A DNA stretch of 64,000 bases from Streptomyces spinoverrucosus (GTDB lineage Bacteria > Actinomycetota > Actinomycetes > Streptomycetales > Streptomycetaceae): assembly GCF_015712165.1 (NCBI RefSeq), contig NZ_JADPZX010000002.1, positions 124,001-188,000 on the forward strand, read 5' to 3'. The notes under the pieces were generated by a model that ran no database searches, was not told where the DNA came from, and saw only the letters and a list, made by a program, of their open reading frames with translations. Positions 52,514 to 61,078 of the stretch are shown here, in pieces. Position numbers and translations under genes: made by a program. The first letter of the stretch is position 1. Every line of letters starts with the position of its first letter.

Positions 52514-53586
52514 TTCGCCATGTCGGTGAGCAGGGCGGTGCCGCGCGGGGTCCGGTCGTAGCCGGCGAGCGGGTATCCGTTGCTCAGACAGGCGAAGGAC
52601 AGGCCGGACTCCGGGTCCATGAAGCCGAGTTGGTACGCCGCCCCCGCGCTGCCGAACAGCCTGGGCGAGCCGGTCGACGGCAGGTTGCTCCCCGCCTCTG
52701 GTCCGGCCACGGTCACGAACAGCCCCATGCTGGTGCGCCGACTGCCTCCACCACCGTAGCTCTGCTCGCCGTAGGGATGGTCGGTGAACCGGATCCGGGT
52801 GCCTTCCGCCACCGCGCCAGGCTTCCACAGCCCCGAGTGTTCCAGCGCCTGGAAGTACAGCGCGACGTCGGCGGCGGTGGCCACCAGCGCGTGACTGGGC
52901 TCCCCGGCCGCCAGCACGTTCGGATCGGACAGGTACCAGGGGCCCCACGGGTCCGGTTCCTGCTCGTCGCCGGTGCGGTCGGTGGCGAGCATCGGGGCGA
53001 CACTGCCCGGTTGCCGGTCCACGGGCACGCCTAGCTCGATCGAGGTGAGTCCCAGCGGCCGTACGACGTTCTCGTGCAGGTAGCCGGCGAACGTCAGGCC
53101 CGTGCGGCGCTCGACGATCTCGGCGATCAACCAGGCGGCCGAGGTGAGGTGGTACTGGAAGCGGGTGCCCGGCGGGTAGTCGAGCCGCCAGCGCCCGAAG
53201 GCGGCGAGCCGCTGCTCGCGGTCGAGCATCTTGGGGTGGCCGAGCGGGGCGAAGGGGAAGCCGGCGGTGTGCGTGAGCACCTGCTCGACGGTGACCGTCT
53301 CCTTCCCGTTCGGGGCGAACTCCGGGATGATCCCCGCGATTTGCTCGTCCATGGCCAGGAGACCGTCGCCGATGAGCTTCCACACGACACCCGCCACGAT
53401 CGACCGTCCGACCGACTGCAGGATGTAGCGGGTGCCGGGCTCGGCGGCGCCGTAGGTCTCGAAGGCCAGGAGACGGCCGTCGCGGGCGACGGCGACCTGG
53501 GCGGAGGGCAGGGGGCCGTGTTCGACCTCCCCGCGGATCCGGTTCAGGAGGACGTCGAGCCGCTGCGGGTCGACGAGGTCAGGCAT
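52489..53586 (-). CDS. Serine hydrolase, class C beta-lactamase/esterase family, SxxK replaced by SxxR
   Basis: 365 aa, no signal peptide, so cytoplasmic. Penicillin-binding-protein-like fold: S58-V-G-R61 stands at the usual S-x-x-K nucleophile motif (codon CGG for Arg), with FQYHLTSAAWLIAEIVE at the second (Tyr) motif. Family members in catabolic clusters are esterases or lactonases, sometimes acyl-transferases. Replacement of the general-base Lys by Arg could lower or change activity. Overlaps the upstream acyl-CoA synthetase gene by 8 nt; last gene of a six-gene operon. Confidence 0.82.
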   Translation of the reverse strand: MPDLVDPQRLDVLLNRIRGEVEHGPLPSAQVAVARDGRLLAFETYGAAEPGTRYILQSVGRSIVAGVVWKLIGDGLLAMDEQIAGIIPEFAPNGKETVTVEQVLTHTAGFPFAPLGHPKMLDREQRLAAFGRWRLDYPPGTRFQYHLTSAAWLIAEIVERRTGLTFAGYLHENVVRPLGLTSIELGVPVDRQPGSVAPMLATDRTGDEQEPDPWGPWYLSDPNVLAAGEPSHALVATAADVALYFQALEHSGLWKPGAVAEGTRIRFTDHPYGEQSYGGGGSRRTSMGLFVTVAGPEAGSNLPSTGSPRLFGSAGAAYQLGFMDPESGLSFACLSNGYPLAGYDRTPRGTALLTDMANLAAGLVD

Positions 53587-55042
53587 GTGCTTCTCCTTCT
53601 TGCGGCTCCCGCAGGCGGCGGCGGACGACCTTGCCGTTGGCGTTGCGCGGCAGGTCGGCCACGAACGACCAGCGGACGGGGACCTTGAACCCGGACAGCC
53701 GGGCGCGGGTGTGGCTCCTGAGGGCCGCCGGTTCCGGCGGGGCGGCGGGGTCGGCCGGTACGACGAAGGCGACGACGGTCTGGCCGAGCCGCTCGTCCGG
53801 CACGCCCGTCACCGCCACGTCCGCCACGCCGGGATGCGCGGCCAGGACGGTCTCGACCTCCAGCGGGTGGACGTTCTCGCCGCCGCGGATGATCATGTCG
53901 GTGCTCCGGCCGAGGAGGTAGAGGTAGCCGTCGTCCTCGATCCGGCCCAGGTCGCCGCTGTGCAGCCAGCCTTCGGAGTCGACCCGGAAGAGGTGATCGG
54001 CGCGGGCGTGGATCTCCCCGACGCCGTCCGGTCCGGCCGCGTGGACCCGGACCTCGACGCCGGGGGCGGGCCGGCCGACCGAGCGCAGCAGCTCGGTGCG
54101 TCCCGCGACCGCTTCCCGGTGGTCCTCGGGGGTGAGCACGCTGATCGGCGAGCCCTCGGTCTGGCCGAACATGTTGAGCATGCGGACACCGGGCATCGCC
54201 TCGTACGTCCGCCGCAGGGTGCCGGGGCGGACGGGCGCGCCCCCGTACTGGAGGGTGCGCAGGGTCGGGTGCCGTGCCTCACCGGCCGCCAGCAGGGTCT
54301 CCAGCATCGCCGGGACCATGCTGGTGTGGGTGGTGCCGAGGTCGCGCAGCAGGGTCCAGCCCTCGACGGTGAAGCGGGGCAGGCCGGTGATCAGGACGCC
54401 GGCGGCGAGGGCCACGGCGATGTTGCCGAGGCCAGCGATGTGGTGGAAGGGGGCGCTGCCGCCGTAGAAGCTGTCGGGGTCGAGTGCGCAGAGGAGGCCG
54501 TTGACACGGGCTCGGGCGGCGAGACGGCGCTGGGTCATGGGGACGGGTTTCGGCAGGCCCGTGGTGCCGGAGGTGTGCAGGACGGCGGCAAGGTCTTCCG
54601 GCTGGGCCGTCAATTCCCCTGGAATGCGGGGCAGTTCAGGTATCAGGCAAAGGCGGCTGCCCGAGAGGGCGGCCACCTGTCTGCCGAGTTCGGTGAACTC
54701 GGGCTGGGCCAGCAGGACTTGGGAGCCGGTCGCCCGCACGACCTCCGCGATCTCGTGCGCGGTCATGCGGACGCCGAGCGGCGCGAGCGGGTGGCCGGAT
54801 CCGGCGCCGCCGATGACCAGGGCCAGGGCGTCGGCGGAGGTCGCGATCAACGCGGGTACCGGAGCTCCGGGTTCGAGGTCGAGCGTGTCCAGCCAGTCGG
54901 CCGCGCCGCCGGCCCGGTCGAGGAGTTCCCGCCCGCTCCAGGTCAGGTCGCCGAACCGGGCGGCGGGGCGGGCGTGGTCGTAGGCACGGCCCACCATGGA
55001 GGTCCAGGTGGCTCCCTGCTCGGCCTCCTCTACGGCGGACAC
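53579..55042 (-). CDS. Acyl-CoA synthetase (AMP-binding)
   Basis: 487 aa, GTG start 4 nt after the MaoC stop. Activates a carboxylic acid to its CoA thioester with ATP. Motifs: P-loop LHTSGTTGLPKP (about residue 157), FGQTEGSP (A5 motif), SGDLGRIEDDGYLYLLGRSTDMIIRGGENVHPLEVE (A7-A8 hinge), and the catalytic Lys in NANGKVVRR. A relatively short N-terminus for the family. The entry step of the pathway can be this enzyme, the CoA-transferase at 57433, or both for different intermediates. Confidence 0.9.
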   Translation of the reverse strand: MSAVEEAEQGATWTSMVGRAYDHARPAARFGDLTWSGRELLDRAGGAADWLDTLDLEPGAPVPALIATSADALALVIGGAGSGHPLAPLGVRMTAHEIAEVVRATGSQVLLAQPEFTELGRQVAALSGSRLCLIPELPRIPGELTAQPEDLAAVLHTSGTTGLPKPVPMTQRRLAARARVNGLLCALDPDSFYGGSAPFHHIAGLGNIAVALAAGVLITGLPRFTVEGWTLLRDLGTTHTSMVPAMLETLLAAGEARHPTLRTLQYGGAPVRPGTLRRTYEAMPGVRMLNMFGQTEGSPISVLTPEDHREAVAGRTELLRSVGRPAPGVEVRVHAAGPDGVGEIHARADHLFRVDSEGWLHSGDLGRIEDDGYLYLLGRSTDMIIRGGENVHPLEVETVLAAHPGVADVAVTGVPDERLGQTVVAFVVPADPAAPPEPAALRSHTRARLSGFKVPVRWSFVADLPRNANGKVVRRRLREPQEGEAHA

Positions 55043-55046
55043 CGGT

Positions 55047-55469
55047 TCAGGGCTCCAGCAGGGCCGACGCCGTGCCGGTGACCACCTCGACGCCGTCCTG
55101 GTTGACGCTGCGCAGCGAGAAGTGGGCCACCAAGCCGTCCGGAGTGTCCTCGATCGACTCGACGGTTGCCGTGGCGGTCAGGGTGTCGCCGGGCCAGACC
55201 TGCGCCCTGAAGCGCACCCCGTAGCGCAGCAGCGCCTCGGGGCCCACCCAGTCGGTCAGGACCCGGCCCGTCATGCCCATCGTCAGCATGCCGTGGGCGA
55301 AGACGCCGGGGTATCCCGCGGCCTCGACGGCGAACCGCTCGTCGGTGTGCAGCGGGTTGAAGTCGCCGGAAGCGCCCGCGTACTGCACGATCCGGGTGCG
55401 CTTGAGGTCGTCGACGAGGACGCACTCACGCACCTCGCCGACCTTGATGTCGTCCGTGCTCACAGTCAT
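55047..55469 (-). CDS. MaoC-family (R)-hydratase subunit
   Basis: 140 aa single hotdog with the hydratase-2 motif GDFNPLHTDERFA (Asp and His catalytic, about residues 36-41) and AHGMLTMGMTGRVLTDW. ATGA overlap with the next upstream hotdog gene: the two small proteins probably form a heterodimeric enoyl-CoA hydratase like HadAB or ChsH1H2 pairs. Confidence 0.88.
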   Translation of the reverse strand: MTVSTDDIKVGEVRECVLVDDLKRTRIVQYAGASGDFNPLHTDERFAVEAAGYPGVFAHGMLTMGMTGRVLTDWVGPEALLRYGVRFRAQVWPGDTLTATATVESIEDTPDGLVAHFSLRSVNQDGVEVVTGTASALLEP

Positions 55470-55918
55470 CGGGCGTCCTTCGGGGTGGCGGGGCCCTCGG
55501 GTACGACGGCCACGGTGCGGGCGCTGACGATCAGTTCGCCGTCGGCGTCCCGGTACTCGGTGATGCGCTCGCTGAACAGCAGCCGGCCGCTGCGGCCGTG
55601 CTTCTCCCAGCTGCGGCCGGGAACGGTGGTGACGTACAGGGTCTCCCCCGCGCGCACCGGCCGGTGGTACTCGAAGTGCTGCTCGGCGTGCAGGCCGCCG
55701 CCGCCCTCGGCCATCACGCCGGGACCGCCGCCGGAGCCGAACCACTCCTCGTCCGGTTTGGGGCGCAGGTGGTAGTCGGGGTCGTAGTGAGCGCTCGCCA
55801 TCGTGAAGGTGGGCGGCGCGAGGGCCGTCTCGCCCTGGTACGCCGGATTCTCGTCGCCGATGGCGCGGGCGAACATCATGATGTGCCCGGCCTCGACGGG
55901 GAACGGTTGCCCTGTCAT
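55466..55918 (-). CDS. FAS1-like dehydratase (MaoC N-terminal-type hotdog)
   Basis: 150 aa, hotdog without the full hydratase-2 motif: FPVEAGHIMMFARAIGDENPAYQ, APPTFTMASAHYDPDYHLRPKP, GLHAEQHFEYHRPVRAGETL. This is the non-catalytic, substrate-binding partner of two-subunit MaoC hydratases; its ATGA overlap with the catalytic subunit gene supports a complex. Bulky-substrate enoyl-CoAs (steroid, mycolate-like, cyclic) are usual for such pairs. Confidence 0.85.
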   Translation of the reverse strand: MTGQPFPVEAGHIMMFARAIGDENPAYQGETALAPPTFTMASAHYDPDYHLRPKPDEEWFGSGGGPGVMAEGGGGLHAEQHFEYHRPVRAGETLYVTTVPGRSWEKHGRSGRLLFSERITEYRDADGELIVSARTVAVVPEGPATPKDAR

Positions 55919-55934
55919 CTGGAATGCTCCTCGG

Positions 55935-56777
55935 TCAGTACGGCAGGAACGCGTCCCGGGTGGCGTCCTCCGGGTCGAAGTCCGCAGGCAGGCCCTCGAA
56001 CTTCGGCTCCCGCTTCTCCATGAAGGACGCCACGCCCTCGCGGAAGTCCGGCGAGCCCGCGAAGAACTCCATGGCGGAGTAGGAGCGGGCGAGGGCGTCC
56101 GTGAAGGTACGGTCCAGGTCGCCGTACACCTGATCCCGTACGACGGCCATGGCGCGCGGGGAGCAGTTGCGGGCGATGTCCCGGGCGTAGGCGCGGGCGG
56201 CTTCCAGCAGGTCCTCGGATTCGACGACGCGGCTGACCAGGCCGAGGGCCTTCGCCTCGTCGGCGTCGAAGACGCGGCCCGACAGCAGCAGGTCGAGCGC
56301 GTTCTCCAGGCCGATCACGCGCGGCAGTACGTACGGCAGGTTGTACTCGCCGGCCAGGCCGCGCCGGGTGAAGGCCGTGGTGAAGCGGGCCCCGCGGGCG
56401 GCGAAGCGGACGTCGCAGATGAGCGCCTGGACCAGGCCGATGCCGGCGCAGGCCCCGTTGATCGCGGCGATGAGTGGCTTCGGCAGGGTCCGCCTGCTGT
56501 ACATGGGGACGCGGGCCTGGAGGTTGAGCGACTCGCCGGGCTGCGCGTTCTGTTCCAGGCGCTGGACGTCCATGCCGGGGCAGAAGGCCCTGCCCGCGCC
56601 GGTGACGATCACGACGCGGACGGCGGGGTCCTGCGCGGCCTGGTCCAGGAGGGCGAAGAAGCGGTTCTCCATGGGGATGCTCCAGGCGTTCTTCCGCTCG
56701 GGCCGGTTGAGGGTGAGCGTGGCCACGCCGTCCTCGTCGACCTCGTACAGCACCAGCTCGTCCGCGTCTTCGGGCAT
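55935..56777 (-). CDS. Enoyl-CoA hydratase/isomerase family
   Basis: 280 aa crotonase from the ATG at 56777 (a GTG directly before it is also possible). GAGRAFCPGMDVQRLE and NGACAGIGLVQALICDVRFAA oxyanion segments, then AGEYNLPYVLPRVIGLENALDLLLSGRVFDADEA, where E (AGEYN) may serve as catalytic acid/base. Closely similar in pattern to the 49359 hydratase, suggesting gene duplication inside the cluster. Four nt after the thioesterase stop in the same operon. Confidence 0.88.
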   Translation of the reverse strand: MPEDADELVLYEVDEDGVATLTLNRPERKNAWSIPMENRFFALLDQAAQDPAVRVVIVTGAGRAFCPGMDVQRLEQNAQPGESLNLQARVPMYSRRTLPKPLIAAINGACAGIGLVQALICDVRFAARGARFTTAFTRRGLAGEYNLPYVLPRVIGLENALDLLLSGRVFDADEAKALGLVSRVVESEDLLEAARAYARDIARNCSPRAMAVVRDQVYGDLDRTFTDALARSYSAMEFFAGSPDFREGVASFMEKREPKFEGLPADFDPEDATRDAFLPY

Positions 56778-56781
56778 CACG

Positions 56782-57291
56782 TCACTCCTCCGTCAGAGGT
56801 TCGAGGGGATCGAGGGGATCGATCGGGTCGCCGACGCCCGGCCGCTCCCCGGAGATGGTCACCACCACCTGGCCACGCGCGCAGACGTGCCCTCCGGTCA
56901 TCACCTCGACGTCGGCGAAGTGGATCCTGCGGCCCCTGCGGACACAGCGCGCGTGGGCGACGGCCTCGCGTCCGCGGGCGGGGGCGAGGTACTGCACCGT
57001 CATCGACACGGTGCTGAGCCGGCTCCCCTTGGAGAAGTCGTGCCCGGCGATCACGGCTCCGGCACCGGCGGTGTCGATGAGCGCCGAGATCACCCCGCCG
57101 TGAAAGACGTCCTCGTGGGCGGAGAGGGACTCGGCGTAGGGCAGCACGATCTCCACGGCTTCCGCGTCCCAGCGGGTCACCCGGATACGGCAGCGGCGGT
57201 TGAAGGCGACCCCGCGTTCCCAGCGGGCCCGGAACCAGGCCCGGCGTTCGCGCTGCTCGTGTTCGGTGAGGGTCCTCGCCGCGACGGTCAT
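56782..57291 (-). CDS. PaaI-type hotdog thioesterase
   Basis: 169 aa from the ATG at 57291 (a GTG two codons earlier is possible). Hotdog motif HEDVFHGGVISALIDTAGAGAV (about residues 57-78), then STVSMTVQYLAPARGREAVAHARCVRRGRRI; arginine-rich head. Hydrolyses dead-end CoA esters to free CoA, or salvages ring-derived thioesters. First gene of the operon running to 52489; promoter region has AT-rich site E1. Confidence 0.85.
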   Translation of the reverse strand: MTVAARTLTEHEQRERRAWFRARWERGVAFNRRCRIRVTRWDAEAVEIVLPYAESLSAHEDVFHGGVISALIDTAGAGAVIAGHDFSKGSRLSTVSMTVQYLAPARGREAVAHARCVRRGRRIHFADVEVMTGGHVCARGQVVVTISGERPGVGDPIDPLDPLEPLTEE

Positions 57292-57330
57292 CAGCACGCC
57301 CTCCGGTCTCGGCCGGTCGGCCGATCCATA

Positions 57331-57406
57331 TAGTTACATGATTTGAATAGTTTAGGCAATCGCAGGGGATCACCTCGACGCCTCTGTATGTATTATTTAT
57401 CTAACT
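57331..57406. promoter_or_regulatory. Two AT-rich operators (sites E1 and E2) in divergent promoter
   Basis: E1: TAGTTACATGATTTGAATAG (57331-57350), 40 nt before the thioesterase start. E2: ATTATTTATCTAACT (57392-57406), whose complement AGTTAGATAAATAAT matches the core AGTTAGATAA of sites D and F; it lies 27 nt before the CoA-transferase start. One site per promoter of the divergent pair. Confidence 0.68.
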
Positions 57407-57432
57407 CATTCCGCTCGCAAGGGAGGCCCGCG

Positions 57433-58614
57433 ATGCCGTCGACCGCCTTGTCCGGAATCCGCGTGCTCGATCTGTCCCGCATCCTCGCCGCGCCCCTGGC
57501 CACCCAGCTGCTGGCCGACCTGGGCGCCGAGGTCATCAAGGTCGAACGGCCCGGCACGGGCGACGACTCACGGACGTACGGCCCGCCGTTCGCCCCCGGC
57601 ACGGACACCGCGGCCTTCTACCTCTCCTGCAACCGCAACAAGCGGTCGGTCACGGTCAACCACGCCACCGCCGAGGGGCAGGAGATCCTCCGTGCCCTCA
57701 CCGCCCGGTCGGACGTGCTGGTCGAGAACTTCCGGGTGGGGACGCTGGCCAAGTACGGCCTCGACCAGCAGAGCCTGCGCGAGCTCAACCCGCGGCTGGT
57801 CTATCTGTCGGTCACCGGCTTCGGACAGACCGGCCCCTACGCCGGTCGGCCCGGCTACGACGGGATCTTCCAGGCCATGTCCGGGATGATGAGCGTCTCC
57901 GGGCACCCCGAGGAGCCGATGAAGGTCGGCATCAGCATGGTGGACATCCTCACCGGGCTGTACGCCGCCACGGCGATCCTGGCCGCCTTGCGGCACCGGG
58001 ACATGACCGGGGAGGGCCAGTTCATCGACCTCTCCCTGCTGGACTGCGGGCTGGCCTCGCTCTCGCACTTCGCGATGAACTACCTGGTCTCCGGCGAGGT
58101 GCCCGAGCGACGCGGGAACGGCGGGTACGGGGGCATCCCGTCCCAGGCGTTCATGTGCAGCGACAAGCCGCTGTTCCTGGTCGCCGGCAACGACAAGCAG
58201 TTCGCCGCCTTCTGCGCGGCGGCCGACCGCACCGACCTGCTCCAGGACCCGCGGTTCGCCACGACCTCGGCCCGTATCGCCCACCGCACCGAGATCCTGC
58301 CCGTGCTCCAGGACATCCTGCGCACCCGGACCCGGGACGAGTGGCTGGCCGTGCTCGACCGGCACGACGTACCCGCCGGCCCGTTCAACGAGCTGCCCGA
58401 GGTCTTCGCCGACCCACAGATCCGGCACCGCCAGATGCTCGTCGAGGCCGGGGGGCTGCCCCTGCTCGCCAACCCGCTCCGGCTCTCGGCGACCCCGGTC
58501 GAGGGATACGCCCCTCCTCCCTCGCTGGGAGAGCACACGGCCGAAGTCCTGGCCGAGCTGGCCGGTGTGACGTCGCATCAACTCGCCGCCCTGCGCGACC
58601 GTGGCGTCGTCTGA
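57433..58614 (+). CDS. Class III CoA-transferase (CaiB/BaiF family)
   Basis: 393 aa, GGGAGG upstream. Moves CoA between acids (for instance from succinyl-CoA or a product thioester) through an aspartyl-CoA intermediate. Head IRVLDLSRILAAPLATQLLADLGAEVIKVERP; the catalytic Asp is in GRPGYDGIFQAMSGMMSVSG (about residue 140); C-terminal HDVPAGPFNELPEVFADPQI. Type III transferases start pathways for bulky acids such as bile acids (BaiF), carnitine and benzylsuccinate (BbsEF). Alone between two - strand operons; regulated through site E2. Confidence 0.9.
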   Translation: MPSTALSGIRVLDLSRILAAPLATQLLADLGAEVIKVERPGTGDDSRTYGPPFAPGTDTAAFYLSCNRNKRSVTVNHATAEGQEILRALTARSDVLVENFRVGTLAKYGLDQQSLRELNPRLVYLSVTGFGQTGPYAGRPGYDGIFQAMSGMMSVSGHPEEPMKVGISMVDILTGLYAATAILAALRHRDMTGEGQFIDLSLLDCGLASLSHFAMNYLVSGEVPERRGNGGYGGIPSQAFMCSDKPLFLVAGNDKQFAAFCAAADRTDLLQDPRFATTSARIAHRTEILPVLQDILRTRTRDEWLAVLDRHDVPAGPFNELPEVFADPQIRHRQMLVEAGGLPLLANPLRLSATPVEGYAPPPSLGEHTAEVLAELAGVTSHQLAALRDRGVV

Positions 58615-58616
58615 CG

Positions 58617-59375
58617 TCAGCCGATCAGGGTCCGGCCGCCCTCCAGCATCAGCGTCGCGCCGGTCAGATACGCCATGTCGTCGCTGACCAGCGCGGCCAC
58701 CGCGCGGCCGATGTCGGCCTGCGGATCTCCCATCCGGCCGAGCGGAATGGCCGACAGCACGCGTTCGGCCTTCTCCGGATGCGCCGCGAAGAACTCCTCG
58801 GCGGCCGGACTGAGCGCGGCGGGGCAGACGACGTTCACCCGGATCCCGTACGGTCCCCACTCGCGCGCGGCGACGCGGGTGAGCCCCCGGATGGCTTCCT
58901 TGGCCATGGCGTACGCCGCGAAGCTCACCTCGCCCTGCACCGCGGCCGACGAACCCAGGTTGACGACGCTGCCGCGGCTGGACTTGAGATGGGGCAGGGC
59001 GGAGCGCATCGCGTGGAAGGTCGCCAACGGGCCGCTGCGGTAGGCGAGTTCCACGTCGTCGTACGACGTCTGCTCCAGCGGGCGCCGCACCGAGCTCTGC
59101 GCGTTGTTGACCAGTACGTCCAGCCGGCCGAACTCCCGTACCGTCTCGGCCACCATGCGGTCGACATCCTCGCGTTCGCCGACGTCCCCGACCACGGTGT
59201 GGACCCTTCCCCCGCGCCCGGTGATCTCGTCCGCGGCGTCCTTGAGGGTGCTCTCGGTGCGCCCGGTGATCACCACCGCCGCGCCCTCCGCCGCCAGCGC
59301 GAGCGCGATGCCGCGCCCCACGCCCTGTCCGCCGCCGGTGACCAGCGCCGCCCTCCCCGACAGTCGTCGCATCAC
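58617..59375 (-). CDS. Short-chain dehydrogenase/reductase
   Basis: 252 aa (GTG at 59375 giving a 4-nt overlap with the NTF2-like stop; ATG at 59372 also possible). TGGGQGVGRG cofactor loop, NNAQ in place of NNAG, Ser in NLGSSAAVQ, YAMAK catalytic pair, C-terminal LTGATLMLEGGRTL. The TGRTES stretch after strand 2 suggests NADP(H). Differs from the other two SDRs here, so it probably acts at another step. Ends 2 nt from the convergent CoA-transferase stop. Confidence 0.88.
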   Translation of the reverse strand: MMRRLSGRAALVTGGGQGVGRGIALALAAEGAAVVITGRTESTLKDAADEITGRGGRVHTVVGDVGEREDVDRMVAETVREFGRLDVLVNNAQSSVRRPLEQTSYDDVELAYRSGPLATFHAMRSALPHLKSSRGSVVNLGSSAAVQGEVSFAAYAMAKEAIRGLTRVAAREWGPYGIRVNVVCPAALSPAAEEFFAAHPEKAERVLSAIPLGRMGDPQADIGRAVAALVSDDMAYLTGATLMLEGGRTLIG

Positions 59376-59881
59376 GTCTCCTTCCAGAAGGCCGGCCAGG
59401 AGGGAAAGGCGTCGGGTAGCGCCGGCTCCCCGGCGCCCTCCCAGCCCGCGAATCCCACCTGCTGGGGGCGCTCGGTCACGTCCGCCGCGTACCAGTGCTG
59501 CTCACGGCGGCGGGAGAAGTACCACTCGCCGTCCACGCGGGCGTAGTCGTCGAGATAACGGATCGCCATGACGACCCACCGCTCCCCCACCTCGTGCTCG
59601 GCCCGGCAGTACACGGAGCCGGTGGCCGTGTCGCGACCGGTGAACTCGATCCGGTGGCCGCAGATCTGGTGGACCGAGCGGCGGAATCCCCGGACCAGGG
59701 GGTCGATGTATGCCAGCAGCGTCTCCCGGCCGCGACCGCGGCGCCCCATGTCGACGTCGGGCCGGAAGCAGGCGGCCCAGGCGTCGAGATCGCGGGCGTC
59801 GACGGCCAGCGCGTAACGAACAGGCAGTTGCTGGATGGCCAGGTGGGACTCGATGCGGTCGATCCGCTCCTCCAGCGTCAT
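59372..59881 (-). CDS. SnoaL/NTF2-like protein (possible dehydratase or isomerase)
   Basis: 169 aa, cone-like alpha+beta NTF2 fold: MTLEERIDRIESHLAIQQLPVRYALAVDARDLDAWAACFRPDVDM, then HQICGHRIEF, CRAEHEVGERWVVMAIRYLDDYARVDGEWYFSRRREQHWYAADVTE. Residues suited to acid/base work (Y23, D28/D31, H at about 72) resemble the Tyr/Asp/His set of BaiE bile-acid dehydratase, a protein of similar length, but many functions share this fold. The ATG shares one base with the stop of the dehydrogenase gene. Could isomerise or dehydrate a ring intermediate. Confidence 0.75.
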   Translation of the reverse strand: MTLEERIDRIESHLAIQQLPVRYALAVDARDLDAWAACFRPDVDMGRRGRGRETLLAYIDPLVRGFRRSVHQICGHRIEFTGRDTATGSVYCRAEHEVGERWVVMAIRYLDDYARVDGEWYFSRRREQHWYAADVTERPQQVGFAGWEGAGEPALPDAFPSWPAFWKET

Positions 59882-61059
59882 CACGGCCGGGGCTCCTTCG
59901 GCAGGCCGAGGATCTGCTCGCCGATGATGTTGCGCTGGATCTCGCTGGAGCCGCCGTAGATCGTCTCCGCGAGGGACAGGAGGAAGGAGCGCTGCCGGGT
60001 GTCCAGGCCGTAGTCCTCGCCGACGATCTGTCCGGCAGGGCCCGCCAGCTCCATGGCCAGGTGCCCGAGTTGCTGGTGTCGGGTCGAGGCGTACAGCTTG
60101 GCTGTGGTGGCCTGGGCGCCCGGCGTGCGGCCGGCGGTCAGTTCGGCGAGGGTGCGGAGGTTGGTGGTGCGCATGATGCGTACGGAGATCCAGGCGTCGA
60201 CGATCCGTCGGCGCAGCATCGGATCGTCGAGGGCGCCGCGTTCCCGTGCCAGGTCGATCAGCGCCTCCGCCTCCCGCTCGAAGGTGAGCTGCTGGGGCAG
60301 GAGCGTGGTGCCGCGTTCGATGCCGAGTGTGGCCATCGCCGTGCGCCAGCCCTGTCCGACCTCGCCGACGACCATGTCCGCGCCGGTGCGCGCGTCGGAG
60401 AGGAACACCTCCGCGAACTCGTCCTGGCCGGCGAGATTGCGGATGGGGCGAATCTCCACGCCGGGCTGGTCCGTGGGCACGAGCAGCAGGCTCAGGCCCT
60501 TGTGCCGGACGGAGTCCGGGTCGGTGCGGGTGAGGACGTAGAGCCAGTCGGCGTGGACTCCGAAGGACGTCCAGACCTTCTGGCCGTTGACGACCCACTC
60601 CTCGCCCTCGCGCTCGGCCCGGGTGCGGACCGAGGCCAGGTCGGAGCCGGCGCCGGGCTCGCTGAAGCCCTGGCCCCAGAGTTCCTCGACGGCGAGGATC
60701 GGCGGCAGGAAACGCTTCTTCTGCTCCTCGCCGCCCATCTTCAGCAGCATCGGGCCGAGCAGGTCGAGTGCGTTGACGGTGGCCCGGTAGGGGGCGTCGG
60801 CGCGGGCGTACTCGTACTCGAAGACGATCTCCTCCAGCAGTCCGAGCCCGCGTCCGCCGTACTCCCGGGGCCAGCTCACCCCCAGCCAGCCGCCCGCGGA
60901 GAGTTCGCGGTCCCAGGCGAGACGCACCTCCCAGGCTGCCCCGTCGGTGGGGCCGCCCACGCCCCGGTGGTCGGCGAACTCACCGACGAGGTGGTCGGCC
61001 AGCCAGTCCCGTACCTCGTCGCGGAAGTCGCGTACGGCGGGCCCGAAGTCCAGCTCCAT
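59881..61059 (-). CDS. Acyl-CoA dehydrogenase (FadE, large-subunit type)
   Basis: 392 aa. GFSEPGAGSDLASVRTRA (FAD/substrate loop), WVVNGQKVWTSFGVHADW and ETIYGGSSEIQRNIIGEQILGLP. At the MCAD catalytic position (Y-E-G) it has Y-G-G, so the base must come from another place or from the partner. It is followed in the operon by the NTF2-like and SDR genes and preceded by a second dehydrogenase gene with 19 nt between them, the arrangement of heterotetrameric FadE pairs (FadE28/FadE29-like). Confidence 0.9.
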   Translation of the reverse strand: MELDFGPAVRDFRDEVRDWLADHLVGEFADHRGVGGPTDGAAWEVRLAWDRELSAGGWLGVSWPREYGGRGLGLLEEIVFEYEYARADAPYRATVNALDLLGPMLLKMGGEEQKKRFLPPILAVEELWGQGFSEPGAGSDLASVRTRAEREGEEWVVNGQKVWTSFGVHADWLYVLTRTDPDSVRHKGLSLLLVPTDQPGVEIRPIRNLAGQDEFAEVFLSDARTGADMVVGEVGQGWRTAMATLGIERGTTLLPQQLTFEREAEALIDLARERGALDDPMLRRRIVDAWISVRIMRTTNLRTLAELTAGRTPGAQATTAKLYASTRHQQLGHLAMELAGPAGQIVGEDYGLDTRQRSFLLSLAETIYGGSSEIQRNIIGEQILGLPKEPRP

Positions 61060-61078
61060 GTCTGCTACTCCCTGCGAT

